From positions 47,930 through 111,929 of the forward strand of contig NZ_DFUE01000030.1 of the NCBI RefSeq assembly GCF_002379585.1: a stretch of DNA of 64,000 bases, given 5' to 3'. This document shows, one piece after another, positions 51,412-60,249 of the stretch. The translations under genes and the position numbers were made by a program. How positions within the stretch are numbered: position 1 is the first letter of the stretch; the number at the start of each line of letters is the position of its first letter. Under the pieces are notes generated by a model that was not told the origin of the DNA, searched no databases, and saw only the letters and a program-made list of their open reading frames with translations. The stretch comes from Pseudomonas sp. UBA4194. Lineage in GTDB: Bacteria; Pseudomonadota; Gammaproteobacteria; Pseudomonadales; Pseudomonadaceae.

Positions 51412-52179
51412 CTACTCGCCGACTCGCGCTGCGACCATCTGGTCGTTGAAGTGCCTGACGAACTCGGCATACCCGCCGTTGGCTTCGGCGAAGCGCAGCG
51501 GCTTGACCCGCTCGACCAGGATCTCTTCAGCGTCAGGTGAGTTCTGGAAGATGTTCATGACTTCCTCGATGAAATCCCGCAGCGGCATGGCGTGGGGATC
51601 GTTGAGTTGACGATCGCCCATCAGTTCGGTCTGGACGTAGGGCGGTACCAGTTCATGGACCTTGATGGCGGTGTCTTTCAGTTGGTAGCGCAGCGACTGG
51701 CTGTAGGAGTGCACGGCGGCCTTGGTAGCGCAATAGCTTGGGGTCAAGGCAAGGGGCACGAAGGCCAGGCCGGATGAAACCGTCACCACGGCTGCATGCG
51801 GCTGCTTGAGGAAATGCGGCACCAGCAGGCCATCCAGACGGATGGGGCCGACCAGATTGGTGGCGACGGTGACCTCCAGTTCCGTGGCGCCCGATTGAAG
51901 GGATTCTCCGCGCATGATGCCAGCACTATGGATGACTACATTGAGCTTCGGGTAGTCGACGATCAATCGCTCGGCGACTCGTTTCGAATCGTCGGCGTCA
52001 CTGGTATCGAGTACGGCGTAGGCCATGCCCGGATTGGCGTCCACCACCTGCTTGAGGACCGACTCGCGACGCCCGGCGATGATGACTTGATTACCCAAGC
52101 CGAGAAAGGCTTCGGCGAGCGCGCGGCCGATGCCGCTGCCGCCGCCGGTGACCAGGATCGTATTGCCTGTGGTTTCCAT
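51412..52179 (-). CDS. short-chain dehydrogenase/reductase, DltE-like
   Basis: A 255-residue SDR. The NAD(P) motif is TGGGSGIGRALA, the NAG-equivalent is HSAGIM, and the catalytic Ser and YxxxK are in VSSGLAFVPLALTPSYCATKAAV. The sequence resembles DltE-type SDRs often found next to HxlR regulators. GGAG precedes the ATG at 52179. It is divergent from the HxlR gene, with a perfect 12-bp palindrome between them. Substrate unknown. Confidence 0.88.
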   Translation of the reverse strand: METTGNTILVTGGGSGIGRALAEAFLGLGNQVIIAGRRESVLKQVVDANPGMAYAVLDTSDADDSKRVAERLIVDYPKLNVVIHSAGIMRGESLQSGATELEVTVATNLVGPIRLDGLLVPHFLKQPHAAVVTVSSGLAFVPLALTPSYCATKAAVHSYSQSLRYQLKDTAIKVHELVPPYVQTELMGDRQLNDPHAMPLRDFIEEVMNIFQNSPDAEEILVERVKPLRFAEANGGYAEFVRHFNDQMVAARVGE

Positions 52180-52213
52180 TGCGTGTCTCCCGTGTGATCC
52201 CAACGATGACGTA

Positions 52214-52225
52214 CCCCGTACGGGG
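52214..52225. promoter_or_regulatory. CCCCGTACGGGG palindrome between the SDR and HxlR genes
   Basis: A perfect 12-bp dyad centred on GTAC, 35 bp upstream of the SDR start and about 90 bp upstream of the HxlR start. GTAC-centred dyads are common in HxlR operators, so autoregulation plus SDR control is likely. Confidence 0.5.
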
Positions 52226-52311
52226 CGACTTGCCCTACCATAGGACCGATAGGGGCGTTACGGAAGTAGGCGCCTGAAAGTGCTGTACTTACCAAGCGGA
52301 AACCATGGCAA

Positions 52312-52731
52312 ATGAGCGACCCGATGCAACCCACCACACGCCCTCCGCAATGGCCCCATGGCGGCGATGCACGGGACCCCGAACTGGACGAGCTGGTACG
52401 CGAGATCATCGGCCGCATTGCTGACAAGTGGACCATGCTGGTGATCGAGGCCCTGGCTGAACACGGCTGCCTGCGGTTCACCCAACTGACGGCCAAGGTC
52501 GGCGGCGTCAGCCAGAAAATGCTGACCAAGACGGTGCGCCAGATGGAGGCCGATGGCTTGCTGGTGCGAACGGTGTACCCCCAGGTGCCGCCAAAAGTGG
52601 AATACCGCCTGACGGAGATGGGTATGAGCCTGGGGGAGGCGTTCTGCGGCGTGTGGTTATGGGCAGAGCGACATCGGCAAAGCATCGAGGCGGCCCGGCA
52701 GGCTTACCAGGCGCGTCTTGGTGAGGAGTGA
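52312..52731 (+). CDS. HxlR-family transcriptional regulator
   Basis: A 139-residue MarR-like winged-helix regulator of the HxlR/DUF24 group. It has the signature IIGRIADKWTMLVIEALAEHGCLRFTQLTAKVGGVSQKMLTKTVRQ and the VRTVYPQVPPKVEYRLTEMG wing. Many members sense quinones or aldehydes through the Cys near the first helices; a Cys is present in EHGCLRF. It is divergent from the DltE-like SDR and probably represses it. An in-frame ATG four codons later is a possible start. Confidence 0.92.
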   Translation: MSDPMQPTTRPPQWPHGGDARDPELDELVREIIGRIADKWTMLVIEALAEHGCLRFTQLTAKVGGVSQKMLTKTVRQMEADGLLVRTVYPQVPPKVEYRLTEMGMSLGEAFCGVWLWAERHRQSIEAARQAYQARLGEE

Positions 52732-52812
52732 GCGTATTGTGATTTGCGGTCAGGGCGGGGGGATGGCCAGATTTTGGGTGTCTCTTTCGGTCAGGTGGAT
52801 TCTCAGCCGATC

Positions 52813-53706
52813 CTAGCGTTTTGTCGCTGCCAGAATTCTCCCTGCATCCCTGGCCGGGGGTAATCCGAACACCCGTGCGTAATCCCGGCTGAATTGGGTA
52901 GCGCTTTCATAGCCAACCTCAAATGCCGCCGAGGTGACGCTTTTGGCACTGGCGATCATCAGCATACGCGCTTGCAGCAGGCGCACACGCTTCTGATATT
53001 GCAAGGGGCTCAGGGTGGTGACTGCCTTGAAGTGGCGATGAAACGCCGAGACGCTCATGGCTGCTTTCTGCGCCAGGCTCTCGATCCTGATGGGTTCGGC
53101 GTAGTCACGACGAATCCATTGTATCGCCTGGTTGACCCTGGCCATGGCGGTGTCGGGAGCAGCGATTTCTCGCAGCATCCAGCCATGGGGGCCTTGCAAA
53201 ACCCGGAACAGAATTTCGCGCTCATAAGCAGGGGCGAGTGCTGCGATGTCATCTGGCTTGCCCATCAAGCGCAGCATCCGCACCCAGGCGTCCATCAATT
53301 CGGGTGTGGTGGCGGCGACTGAAAAGCCTGCATCCTTGTCGTGACGCTCGGCAGGTTTGGGCAGGTCCGCCAGCAGTGTCGACAGCACCATGGGATCGAG
53401 CGTCAAGCTGACCGCCAGGTATGGCTCCCCTGTGGCGGCAGGGTGGACAGCGCCCACGGCTGGCAGCTCGATGGACATGACGAAATAGGTCGCTGGGTCG
53501 TACTGCAACGTACGGTCGCCCACCGTCATGGTTTTACTGCCCTGTAAAATCAGGTTGATCATCGGGTCGTAGACCGCGGCGAGCATGTGCTCCGGGATCT
53601 TGCCCTGGACCATCGCCACACGAGGGATGCCCGTCTCGGTGCGACGGTTTTCGGCCTTGGCGGCGAGGCTGCGCAGTTCATTCAGTTGGCTGTTCATGCC
53701 GAGCAT
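52813..53706 (-). CDS. AraC-family transcriptional regulator
   Basis: A 297-residue regulator with an N-terminal AraC_N-type cupin-like domain (YDPMINLILQGSKTMTVGDRTLQYDPATYFVMSIELPAVG) and a C-terminal double HTH (AQKAAMSVSAFHRHFKAVTTLSPLQYQKRVRLLQAR, AAFEVGYESATQFSRDYARVFG). It is divergent from the VOC protein gene, a likely target. It is a paralogue of the AraC regulator at 54269-55174, with the same layout and many shared motifs. Neither the first nor the fourth-codon ATG has a strong ribosome-binding site. Confidence 0.92.
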   Translation of the reverse strand: MLGMNSQLNELRSLAAKAENRRTETGIPRVAMVQGKIPEHMLAAVYDPMINLILQGSKTMTVGDRTLQYDPATYFVMSIELPAVGAVHPAATGEPYLAVSLTLDPMVLSTLLADLPKPAERHDKDAGFSVAATTPELMDAWVRMLRLMGKPDDIAALAPAYEREILFRVLQGPHGWMLREIAAPDTAMARVNQAIQWIRRDYAEPIRIESLAQKAAMSVSAFHRHFKAVTTLSPLQYQKRVRLLQARMLMIASAKSVTSAAFEVGYESATQFSRDYARVFGLPPARDAGRILAATKR

Positions 53707-53843
53707 GCTGACGTGGCTTTGGCCCCCAGCGCAAGCAAAAAGCAGAAACAGGCAGGTTCGCAGTAGGAACCGTCGCGCCCATGAAGCCCCAGTCCCTTAC
53801 TGTGAAGGCTCCTGGCGGCTACATCATCTGAGGGGGGTCACCC

Positions 53844-54242
53844 ATGCTGGATCATATTTTCCTGTCGGTCAGCGACATTGCACGCTCTATAGCTTTCTAT
53901 GAAGCGGCGCTCGCGCCGTTAGGCATCACCGCACGATTGGACTACGACGGCAAGGATGGCCCACCCGGGCATCCTGACTTGAAAGGGTTTGGCGCCAATG
54001 GGCGGATGTTCTTCTGGTTGCGTAAGGGCGTTGTCGAAGCGCGGGCGCTGCATGTGGGGTTCGTTGCACGCAGCAAGGCCGAGGTTGAAGCCGCCTATGC
54101 TGCGGCGCTAGCCAATGGCGGTAGTGACAACAGCGCACCTGGCGCGCGTTTGCACTACGACCCCGATTACTACGCCGCCAATGTGCTGGACCCGGACGGG
54201 TACAGCCTGGAATTCGTCTTCAAGAACTGGCAGCACGGTTAA
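53844..54242 (+). CDS. VOC (glyoxalase/bleomycin-resistance fold) protein
   Basis: A 132-residue vicinal-oxygen-chelate protein. It starts MLDHIFLSVSDIARSIAFYEAALAPLG and ends YAANVLDPDGYSLEFVFKNW, giving the paired beta-alpha-beta-beta-beta modules; the first His and the last Glu are the usual metal ligands. It may act on or bind a small electrophile. It lies between two AraC paralogues: divergent from one and convergent with the other. GAGGGGGG lies about 9 bases before the ATG. Confidence 0.88.
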   Translation: MLDHIFLSVSDIARSIAFYEAALAPLGITARLDYDGKDGPPGHPDLKGFGANGRMFFWLRKGVVEARALHVGFVARSKAEVEAAYAAALANGGSDNSAPGARLHYDPDYYAANVLDPDGYSLEFVFKNWQHG

Positions 54243-54268
54243 TGAGCACGCTGCTGATTTGACCGGTT

Positions 54269-55174
54269 TCACCGCCCGAAGCTTCGTTGTACGGGTTTTG
54301 CGTCGATGGCGGGCGGCAGTTTGAATCTCGCCGCGTCGCGCGCCGGCGGCAGACCGAACAGTCGTGCGTATTCGCGGCTGAATTGCGAGGCGCTCTCGTA
54401 GCCCACGGTGTAGGCAATCGAGGTGGCATCTCGCGTGTCGAACAGCAGCAGCCAGCGCGCCCTCAGCAAACGCAGGCGCTTCTGGTATTGGATGGGCGTC
54501 ATGGCGGTCACCGACTTGAAATGGCGGTAGAAGGCCGCCACGCTCATATCCGCCATCATCGCCAGAGGCTCTACGCGAAACGGCTCGGTGTAGTGTTCGC
54601 GGATCCACTGGGTCGCCCGTCGAATTTGCGCCAGTCGACCCTCCGGACGCGCAACGTCTCGCAGCACCCCGCCCAGTGGACCCTGCAATGCGCGGAACAG
54701 GATCTCGCGCTCGACCATGGGGCCCAGAACCGCAGCCTCATGGGGGCGATCCATCAATCTCATCATCCGCAACCAGGCATCGATCATCTCGGCCGGTGCC
54801 TGCACAGGTTCAAAGCAGGAGCCGCTGGAGAGCTTGGCGGTGCTGGGGTCTTCAAACAACAGCGTCGAGATCACCACGGGGTCCAGGGTGAGGCTCACAG
54901 CAAGGTAAGGTTGGTCAGTGGCTGCACTGTGAATCTGACCCGTCGCAGGTACATCCACGGGGACCAGAAAATAGCTGCCCGCCATGTATCGAGACACGGC
55001 ATCCCCTATGGACAGCGTCTTTTGCCCCTGAAGCACCAGATGCAGCATGGGCTGATAGACCTGGTCGGCGCAGGCCTCGGCGCGGACCATTTGCACGCGA
55101 GGCAATCCCGTATCGGTCCATTTGTCGTGTGCGCGCATCACGATGCTGCGCAGTTCGGCCATCGCGTTGTCCAT
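54269..55174 (-). CDS. AraC-family transcriptional regulator (paralogue of 52813-53706)
   Basis: A 301-residue regulator with the same domain order as the AraC protein at 52813: an AraC_N domain (VYQPMLHLVLQGQKTLSIGDAVSRYMAGSYFLVPVDVPATG) and the double HTH (MADMSVAAFYRHFKSVTAMTPIQYQKRLRLLRAR, IAYTVGYESASQFSREYARLFG). The high similarity suggests a local duplication. It is divergent from the SDR at 55362 and probably controls it. The start is the ATG at 55174. Confidence 0.92.
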   Translation of the reverse strand: MDNAMAELRSIVMRAHDKWTDTGLPRVQMVRAEACADQVYQPMLHLVLQGQKTLSIGDAVSRYMAGSYFLVPVDVPATGQIHSAATDQPYLAVSLTLDPVVISTLLFEDPSTAKLSSGSCFEPVQAPAEMIDAWLRMMRLMDRPHEAAVLGPMVEREILFRALQGPLGGVLRDVARPEGRLAQIRRATQWIREHYTEPFRVEPLAMMADMSVAAFYRHFKSVTAMTPIQYQKRLRLLRARWLLLFDTRDATSIAYTVGYESASQFSREYARLFGLPPARDAARFKLPPAIDAKPVQRSFGR

Positions 55175-55361
55175 GGCGAGACGATGGCCCTGTTACCGGG
55201 GCAGCGCAAGCCATGTGAGAAGAATAGGCAGGAATGTGCGAGAAATCGGCACACGCTGGAGCAGCAGGGGGCGAATACTGGGGCACGCGGCTCGTTGCGT
55301 TTCGGCCAGAGGCCGGTGGCGACGAGCCTTCAGTAGAACCCTCACTCAGAGAAAATCGAAT

Positions 55362-56111
55362 ATGAAACTCGAAGGAAAAATCGCGGTAGTCACCGGCGCC
55401 TCCAAGGGTATCGGCGCTGGCATTGCCAAGGCACTTGGGGCGCAAGGCGCGACAGTAATCGTCAATTACGCATCCAGCCATATCGAGGCTGACGCGGTAG
55501 TTGCACACATCATCGAGCTGGGAGGCAGCGCCTATGCCTTACAGGCCGACATGAGTATCGGCGCCGATGTCGTGCGCCTGTTCGCTACCGTAAAGGCTGA
55601 GCATGGAACCCTGGATATCCTGGTCAACAACGCGGGCGTGGCGGTGTTCCAGATGATCGATGACCTCACCGAAGAGGCCTTCCATAAACAGTTCAACCTC
55701 AACGTGCTGGGCTACCTGCTTGCAGTGCGCGAGGCGGTCAAACTGCTGGGTGCCAAGGGTAGCATCATCAATATCAGCTCCATCCTCAGCACCGACCCCT
55801 ACCTGGCCTCCAGCGTGTACTCGGCCACAAAGGGCGCTGTCGATACCTTGACCTTTGCTTTGGCGCGAGAGCTGGGCGTACGGGGCATCCGAGTCAATTC
55901 CATCTTGCCAGGGCATACCAATACACCAGGTACTCACGGCAACTTTGCCGGAGAGTTGGGCGAGAAGCTGCTGGCGGGAACGCCGCTAGGGCGCTTTGGT
56001 GAGCCAGAAGATATCGCTGCGCTGGCGGTCTTCCTCGCCTCCGAGGATTCACATTGGATCACCGGAGAGTCCATTCGCGCTTCGGGCGGCGTGCGTGGGG
56101 TTGGCTATTGA
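55362..56111 (+). CDS. short-chain dehydrogenase/reductase
   Basis: A 249-residue SDR with classical motifs: TGASKGIGAGIA for cofactor, NNAGVA, and catalytic Ser with YSATK in SSILSTDPYLASSVYSATKGAV. The second-strand sequence (NYASS) favours NADP. It resembles 3-oxoacyl-ACP reductase/glucose-dehydrogenase-type SDRs. It is divergent from the AraC gene at 54269. The ATG at 55362 lies after GAGAAAATCGAAT, a weak ribosome-binding site; the long upstream extension of the frame is not family-like. Substrate unknown. Confidence 0.9.
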   Translation: MKLEGKIAVVTGASKGIGAGIAKALGAQGATVIVNYASSHIEADAVVAHIIELGGSAYALQADMSIGADVVRLFATVKAEHGTLDILVNNAGVAVFQMIDDLTEEAFHKQFNLNVLGYLLAVREAVKLLGAKGSIINISSILSTDPYLASSVYSATKGAVDTLTFALARELGVRGIRVNSILPGHTNTPGTHGNFAGELGEKLLAGTPLGRFGEPEDIAALAVFLASEDSHWITGESIRASGGVRGVGY

Positions 56112-56160
56112 CCGTTGTAATAAGAGGGCAACACGTGGGGTCACGTATTGCCGATGTCAT

Positions 56161-57072
56161 TCAAGCGATCACGTGCGGGTGCGTCGCAAAGTATTCGACC
56201 AGCCAATCGACAAATGCTCGGACTCGCACGCTCAGATGCCGATTGGGCATGTACACCACCGAGAGGGTGTTGGCGCGCGCCGACCAGTCCTCCAGCACGG
56301 GAACCAGTTCGCCTGATTCCAGATGAGGCTGCACCATGAAGCGCAACGTATGGAGCACGCCCAACCCTGCTAGCCCGGCAGCCAGGTAGCCGTTGCTGTC
56401 GTTGACGGCCACCACATAGTTGCCTTCGATCACTATCTGCTCGTCACCTCGCACGAGTTCGACCCGGTTGTGTTTGCCGGAGGAAGGGAATGCGTACCGC
56501 ACCACCGGGTGAGTGTTCTCCAACTGCGAGGGATGGCAAAGCGGTTCGCGCGCAGCGAGATAGGCAGGGGTCGCACAGGTGACGAATTCCACGCTTCCCA
56601 AGCGACGGGCGATCAGGGAGAAGTCGCGAAGATCACCGCCGCGAATGACACAGTCGATGTTTTCGCTTGCCAGGTCTGCGGTACGGTCGCTGGCACCTAT
56701 TTCGATCTGGATGTTGGGGTAGCGGGCGTTGAAGGCTGCGAGGGCCGGTATCACCAGGTGCGTGGCAATGGTCGTGCCCATGTCTACCCGTATACGGCCT
56801 TTGGGATTGGCGTGGGTGAGGGCGATTTCCGACTCGACCTCCAGCCATTGGTCGAGTACCCGGTTCATCCGTTCATAGTAAAAATCGCCTTCGCGGGTCA
56901 ACGTCACGCGGCGGGTCGTTCGGTTAAGCAGCCTGACCCGCAAGTGCGATTCCAGGCTTTGGACCAGTTTGGTCACAACGTTGGGGTGCAGGTCGAGCTG
57001 CGTGGCTGCCTTGACGAAGCTTCCTGTCTCCACGATGCGATTGAACGCTTTTACGGCCAGAAAATAGTCCAT
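56161..57072 (-). CDS. LysR-family transcriptional regulator
   Basis: A 303-residue LysR regulator. The HTH is MDYFLAVKAFNRIVETGSFVKAATQLDLHPNVVTKLVQSLE, with wing LLNRTTRRVTLTREGDFYYE and an effector domain containing GRIRVDMGTTIATHLVIPAL. It belongs to the CrgA-like group that commonly represses or activates adjacent oxidoreductases. It is divergent from the SDR at 57222 (149 bp between). Convergent with the SDR at 55362, 49 bp apart. The ATG at 57072 starts exactly at the domain. Confidence 0.92.
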   Translation of the reverse strand: MDYFLAVKAFNRIVETGSFVKAATQLDLHPNVVTKLVQSLESHLRVRLLNRTTRRVTLTREGDFYYERMNRVLDQWLEVESEIALTHANPKGRIRVDMGTTIATHLVIPALAAFNARYPNIQIEIGASDRTADLASENIDCVIRGGDLRDFSLIARRLGSVEFVTCATPAYLAAREPLCHPSQLENTHPVVRYAFPSSGKHNRVELVRGDEQIVIEGNYVVAVNDSNGYLAAGLAGLGVLHTLRFMVQPHLESGELVPVLEDWSARANTLSVVYMPNRHLSVRVRAFVDWLVEYFATHPHVIA

Positions 57073-57221
57073 GGGAAATCCGCAGCGATGAGAGCCATCG
57101 ATTATCACCCGTTCAGGGATTTTATATACCTCTTTGGTCAGTTTATCCCGCCGGAGATGGCGCTTACTGTGATTGCTCTGGCCTGCGACCCGCAGCGCTC
57201 ACGTTTCATAAAGGACACCCC

Positions 57222-57971
57222 ATGACTCAGTTTTTGAGAGGTAAAGTGGCGCTGATTACCGGCGCATCACGCGGCATCGGTGCCGCTATTGCAAGGCGCC
57301 TGGCAGCGGAGGGAGCCGATATCGCTTTCAGCTACGCCAGCTCGCCAGAGCGTGCGAAGGCGGTGGCCAGCGAGATTGAAGCCCTAGGCGTGAAGGTGTT
57401 GGCGGTTGCGGCCGATCAGGCGGATAGCGATGCAGTCGCTTCGTTTGTCCGCAAAGCACACGAGCACTTCGGTCGGCTGGACATTTTGGTCAACAACGCA
57501 GGCGTCTTCGTAACGGGCGTTATCGGCGATCCCCAGGCGGACATCGCCGAGCTGGATCGCCAGCAAGCCATCAATATCGGCGGTGTCGTCGCAGCAGTAC
57601 GCGCAGCCGTGCCTTTGCTCACAGACGGCGGCCGTATCGTGTCAATCGGCACCATGTTCGCCATCCGCGCGCCGTTTCCCGGCATTGGCGGCTACGCAGC
57701 CAGCAAAGCCGCAGTTGCCGCATATGGCCGGGCTTGGGCTCGAGATCTGGGGCCGCGTCATATCACCGTCAATACCATCCAGCCCGGTCCCATCAATACC
57801 GAGCTGAACCCTGAGACCAGTGACATGGCGTCGATGGTCAAGCAGATGACGGCTTTGGGTCGATATGGCCAGCCCGAAGAAGTCGCCGCAGCCGTAGCGT
57901 TCTTGGTGGGCCCGGATGCCGCTTACATCACGGGAGCAACGCTGAATGTGGATGGTGGACAGAACAGCTGA
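57222..57971 (+). CDS. short-chain dehydrogenase/reductase
   Basis: A 249-residue SDR with TGASRGIGAAIA, NNAGVFVTGVI and the active-site YAASK (GIGGYAASKAAVAAYGRAWARDLG). The FSYASSPERAK turn after the second strand favours NADP(H). The catalytic Ser position holds SIGTMFAI, with a Ser in place. AAAGGA lies 6 bases upstream of the ATG. It is divergent from the LysR gene at 56161 and convergent with the TetR gene. Substrate unknown. Confidence 0.92.
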   Translation: MTQFLRGKVALITGASRGIGAAIARRLAAEGADIAFSYASSPERAKAVASEIEALGVKVLAVAADQADSDAVASFVRKAHEHFGRLDILVNNAGVFVTGVIGDPQADIAELDRQQAINIGGVVAAVRAAVPLLTDGGRIVSIGTMFAIRAPFPGIGGYAASKAAVAAYGRAWARDLGPRHITVNTIQPGPINTELNPETSDMASMVKQMTALGRYGQPEEVAAAVAFLVGPDAAYITGATLNVDGGQNS

Positions 57972-58006
57972 GTTCGGAATGTGGAGCTAGGTGACGGGCG
58001 TATGCG

Positions 58007-58606
58007 CTAACGGGTCGTTTGCTGCTCTTTCCCCAGCTCATGCGCAATGAACCGGCCCGCCGTCTGCGCGGCCTCGATCAGCCGTTTGCGCGGCATGCCG
58101 TTACACGCTGCGGACGATAGCCCGCGCAGGGTAATCGAAAGGTAGTCGGTCAGGCACTGGGCTTTTTCAGGCAATGTTCGATCAAGATAATCCCGAATCA
58201 CCTTCACGCCCCCGTCCGCCAGAGCCTGAGCCATCTGGCGGGCCGCCTCGTCGTCCGCACGCGTACCCTCAGTGATCATGCAGCCTCGCAGAATGCTGTC
58301 CTTTGCATACTGCTTGGCCGCCGCGACGAGCAGGGCGGCGAGGGCTTCAGGTACAGGTCGATTCGGAGCGAGCAGCTTGTCCAACGGCAACGCATTCTCG
58401 CTGGCATAGCGCAGCATGGCCTTCTCGAACAACTCAGCCTTGCTGCCATACGCAGCGTAGAAGCTGGGCGGCTTGATATCCATGGCTTCGACCAGATCCG
58501 TGAGGCTAACGGCATCGAAGCCGCGCTGGTGGAACATGGCCTGAGCGATGGCGACCCCAGCCTCTCTGTCGAAAGCAGGGCGGCGTTGGCGAATTTTGTC
58601 GTTCAT
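58007..58606 (-). CDS. TetR-family transcriptional regulator
   Basis: A 199-residue TetR regulator. The N-terminal HTH is AIAQAMFHQRGFDAVSLTDLVEAMDIKPPSFYAAYGSKAELFEKAM, then a helical ligand domain with KDSILRGCMITEGTRADDEA, like YxaF/LmrA/AcuR-type repressors of oxidoreductases. The ATG at 58606 is preceded by CGAGAT. It is divergent from the SDR at 58780, and the intergenic region holds two inverted copies of a TAG-N6-CTA element. It most likely represses that SDR and itself. Confidence 0.92.
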   Translation of the reverse strand: MNDKIRQRRPAFDREAGVAIAQAMFHQRGFDAVSLTDLVEAMDIKPPSFYAAYGSKAELFEKAMLRYASENALPLDKLLAPNRPVPEALAALLVAAAKQYAKDSILRGCMITEGTRADDEAARQMAQALADGGVKVIRDYLDRTLPEKAQCLTDYLSITLRGLSSAACNGMPRKRLIEAAQTAGRFIAHELGKEQQTTR

Positions 58607-58680
58607 GGTGATCTCGATGGTGGGGTCATGATTGTAGCGACCGCTATATGGCAGGGCAACTGCACGGTGCCGCATGAATG

Positions 58681-58747
58681 ATTTATATAGCAATCACTAA
58701 ATGTATTGCGCTGCTCATCAGAGCTATGTAGTGTTCGCTATATAAAT
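58681..58747. promoter_or_regulatory. paired operator of the TetR regulator
   Basis: ATTTATATAGCAATCACTA (58681-58699) and TAGTGTTCGCTATATAAAT (58729-58747) are inverted repeats matching at 17 of 19 positions, 29 bp apart. Each contains TAG-N6-CTA. They lie between divergent start codons and next to likely promoters. Confidence 0.7.
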
Positions 58748-58779
58748 TCATCCCTACCAGTACTCACAGGAGCATCAGC

Positions 58780-59520
58780 ATGCAGTTTCAAGACAAAGTC
58801 GCTCTCGTCACCGGAGGATCCTCGGGATTAGGCCTTGCCATCGCCCAGGAGCTGGCGGGGCAGGGCGCCACGGTGGTGATTACCGGGCGTCGCCAGGAAC
58901 AACTGGACGAGGCCCTGGCGAAGCTGGGAGACCGGGCCAGCGCGGTGGTCGCGGACGTATCGGTGATAGCCGATCTCGCTGCGCTGTTTGACGCAATCAA
59001 GACCCGCCATGGCCGAATCGATGTGCTCGTTGCCAATGCCGGTATGGGCGAGATCGCTCCGCTTGGCAGCATCACCGAAGCCTATTTCGACCGCGTGTTC
59101 AGCACTAACGTAAAGGGCGTGACCTTCACCGTTCAGGGCGCGCTGCCGCACATGGGCAAGGGCGGCAGCATTGTCATCATTGGCTCTACTGCTTCCATCG
59201 ACCCCGGCCCAGGATTGAGTGTTTACGGCGCAACCAAAGCGGCACTGCGCACGCTGGTCAGAAGCTGGACGCTCGATATCAAAGGCAGCGGGGTGCGCAT
59301 CAACCTCTTGAGCCCGGGCCCCGTGGATACCTCGTCACTGCGCCGTATGCTCGCGGAACACGCTGAAGCGGTGATCGAGTCCTTGGGTGAGAAAAGCACC
59401 ATCGGGCGTATCGGCCAAGCCCATGAGATTGGCGCTGCCGTGGCTTTCCTGGCCAGTGACGCCGCCAGCTATATCAACGGTGTCGAGCTGTTCGCAGATG
59501 GCGGAGCCTCGCAGTCCTAG
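58780..59520 (+). CDS. short-chain dehydrogenase/reductase under TetR control
   Basis: A 246-residue SDR with TGGSSGLGLAIA, ANAGMGEI and catalytic Ser plus YGATK (IGSTASIDPGPGLSVYGATKAAL). TGRRQEQL after the second strand indicates NADP preference. AGGAG lies 7 bases before the ATG. It begins a rightward run with an NTF2-like gene, another SDR and a GNAT gene, at gaps of 112-131 bp. The divergent TetR regulator and paired operator suggest induction by the compound it detoxifies. Confidence 0.93.
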   Translation: MQFQDKVALVTGGSSGLGLAIAQELAGQGATVVITGRRQEQLDEALAKLGDRASAVVADVSVIADLAALFDAIKTRHGRIDVLVANAGMGEIAPLGSITEAYFDRVFSTNVKGVTFTVQGALPHMGKGGSIVIIGSTASIDPGPGLSVYGATKAALRTLVRSWTLDIKGSGVRINLLSPGPVDTSSLRRMLAEHAEAVIESLGEKSTIGRIGQAHEIGAAVAFLASDAASYINGVELFADGGASQS

Positions 59521-59651
59521 ATCGCTGTGTCGCTGCTCCTCCTCCGTCCGACGCCCTATTGGATTGCCGCCAAGGTCGCCTGCCGAGCGCATCAAACGTA
59601 TGGCCACCGCTGTACACCATTCATTTGTGGGCCCAGGCCCAGGAGAACGCC

Positions 59652-60137
59652 ATGACTCCCTCACCAGACATACTCACACGCCTTGCCGCCGAGAGTGCCA
59701 TTCACCGCCTTCACGCCACCTACATCCACCGTCTTGATAGTGGAGATTTCACGGGTGTGGCCGAGGTGCTTCAGCATGCGGTCATTCATGTGCTGGGCAA
59801 CGAGGCCTCGTCGGTAGAGGGGCTGTTGGGTTTCTTCGAAGCTGGCCTTCAGACACATGCCGATGGTACGCCGCGCACGTGGCATTCGATCACTAACGTG
59901 CTGATTGATGTCGCCCCTTCAGGCGATAACGCCCGTTCGGAAAGCTACTACACGGTGCATCAACAGCTTGACGGCTTCCCCTTGCAGCCTATTTGCGCCG
60001 GCAAATACCTCGACCAGTTCGAACTGCAGGATGGGGAATGGCGGTTCACGCGGCGTGAAGTGACCTTGCGTTTTGCTGGAGACCTGAGCCACCACGTCAA
60101 AGGTGCGCAAAGCGATGCCGTAGCGCAAATCGCCTGA
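59652..60137 (+). CDS. SnoaL/NTF2-like protein
   Basis: A 161-residue cone-fold protein of the NTF2/SnoaL-like superfamily. The N-terminal helix AAESAIHRLHATYIHRLDSGDFTGVAEVL is followed by strands (TWHSITNVLIDVAPSGDNARSESYYTVHQ) and ends GEWRFTRREVTLRFAGD, typical of aromatic-ring-dehydratase or isomerase-like small enzymes. AGGAG lies 6 bases before the ATG at 59652. Placed between two SDR genes it may share their pathway. Activity unknown. Confidence 0.85.
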   Translation: MTPSPDILTRLAAESAIHRLHATYIHRLDSGDFTGVAEVLQHAVIHVLGNEASSVEGLLGFFEAGLQTHADGTPRTWHSITNVLIDVAPSGDNARSESYYTVHQQLDGFPLQPICAGKYLDQFELQDGEWRFTRREVTLRFAGDLSHHVKGAQSDAVAQIA

Positions 60138-60249
60138 CAAGACGCCAAGTCCCATCCCCGGCTCGCCACCCGAACGGGGGATGGGGCACGGATCTTTCAC
60201 GTTCCCAGCTCAAAAGAAAGAGCACCTTCGAATTCCGAGGATTTCCACG

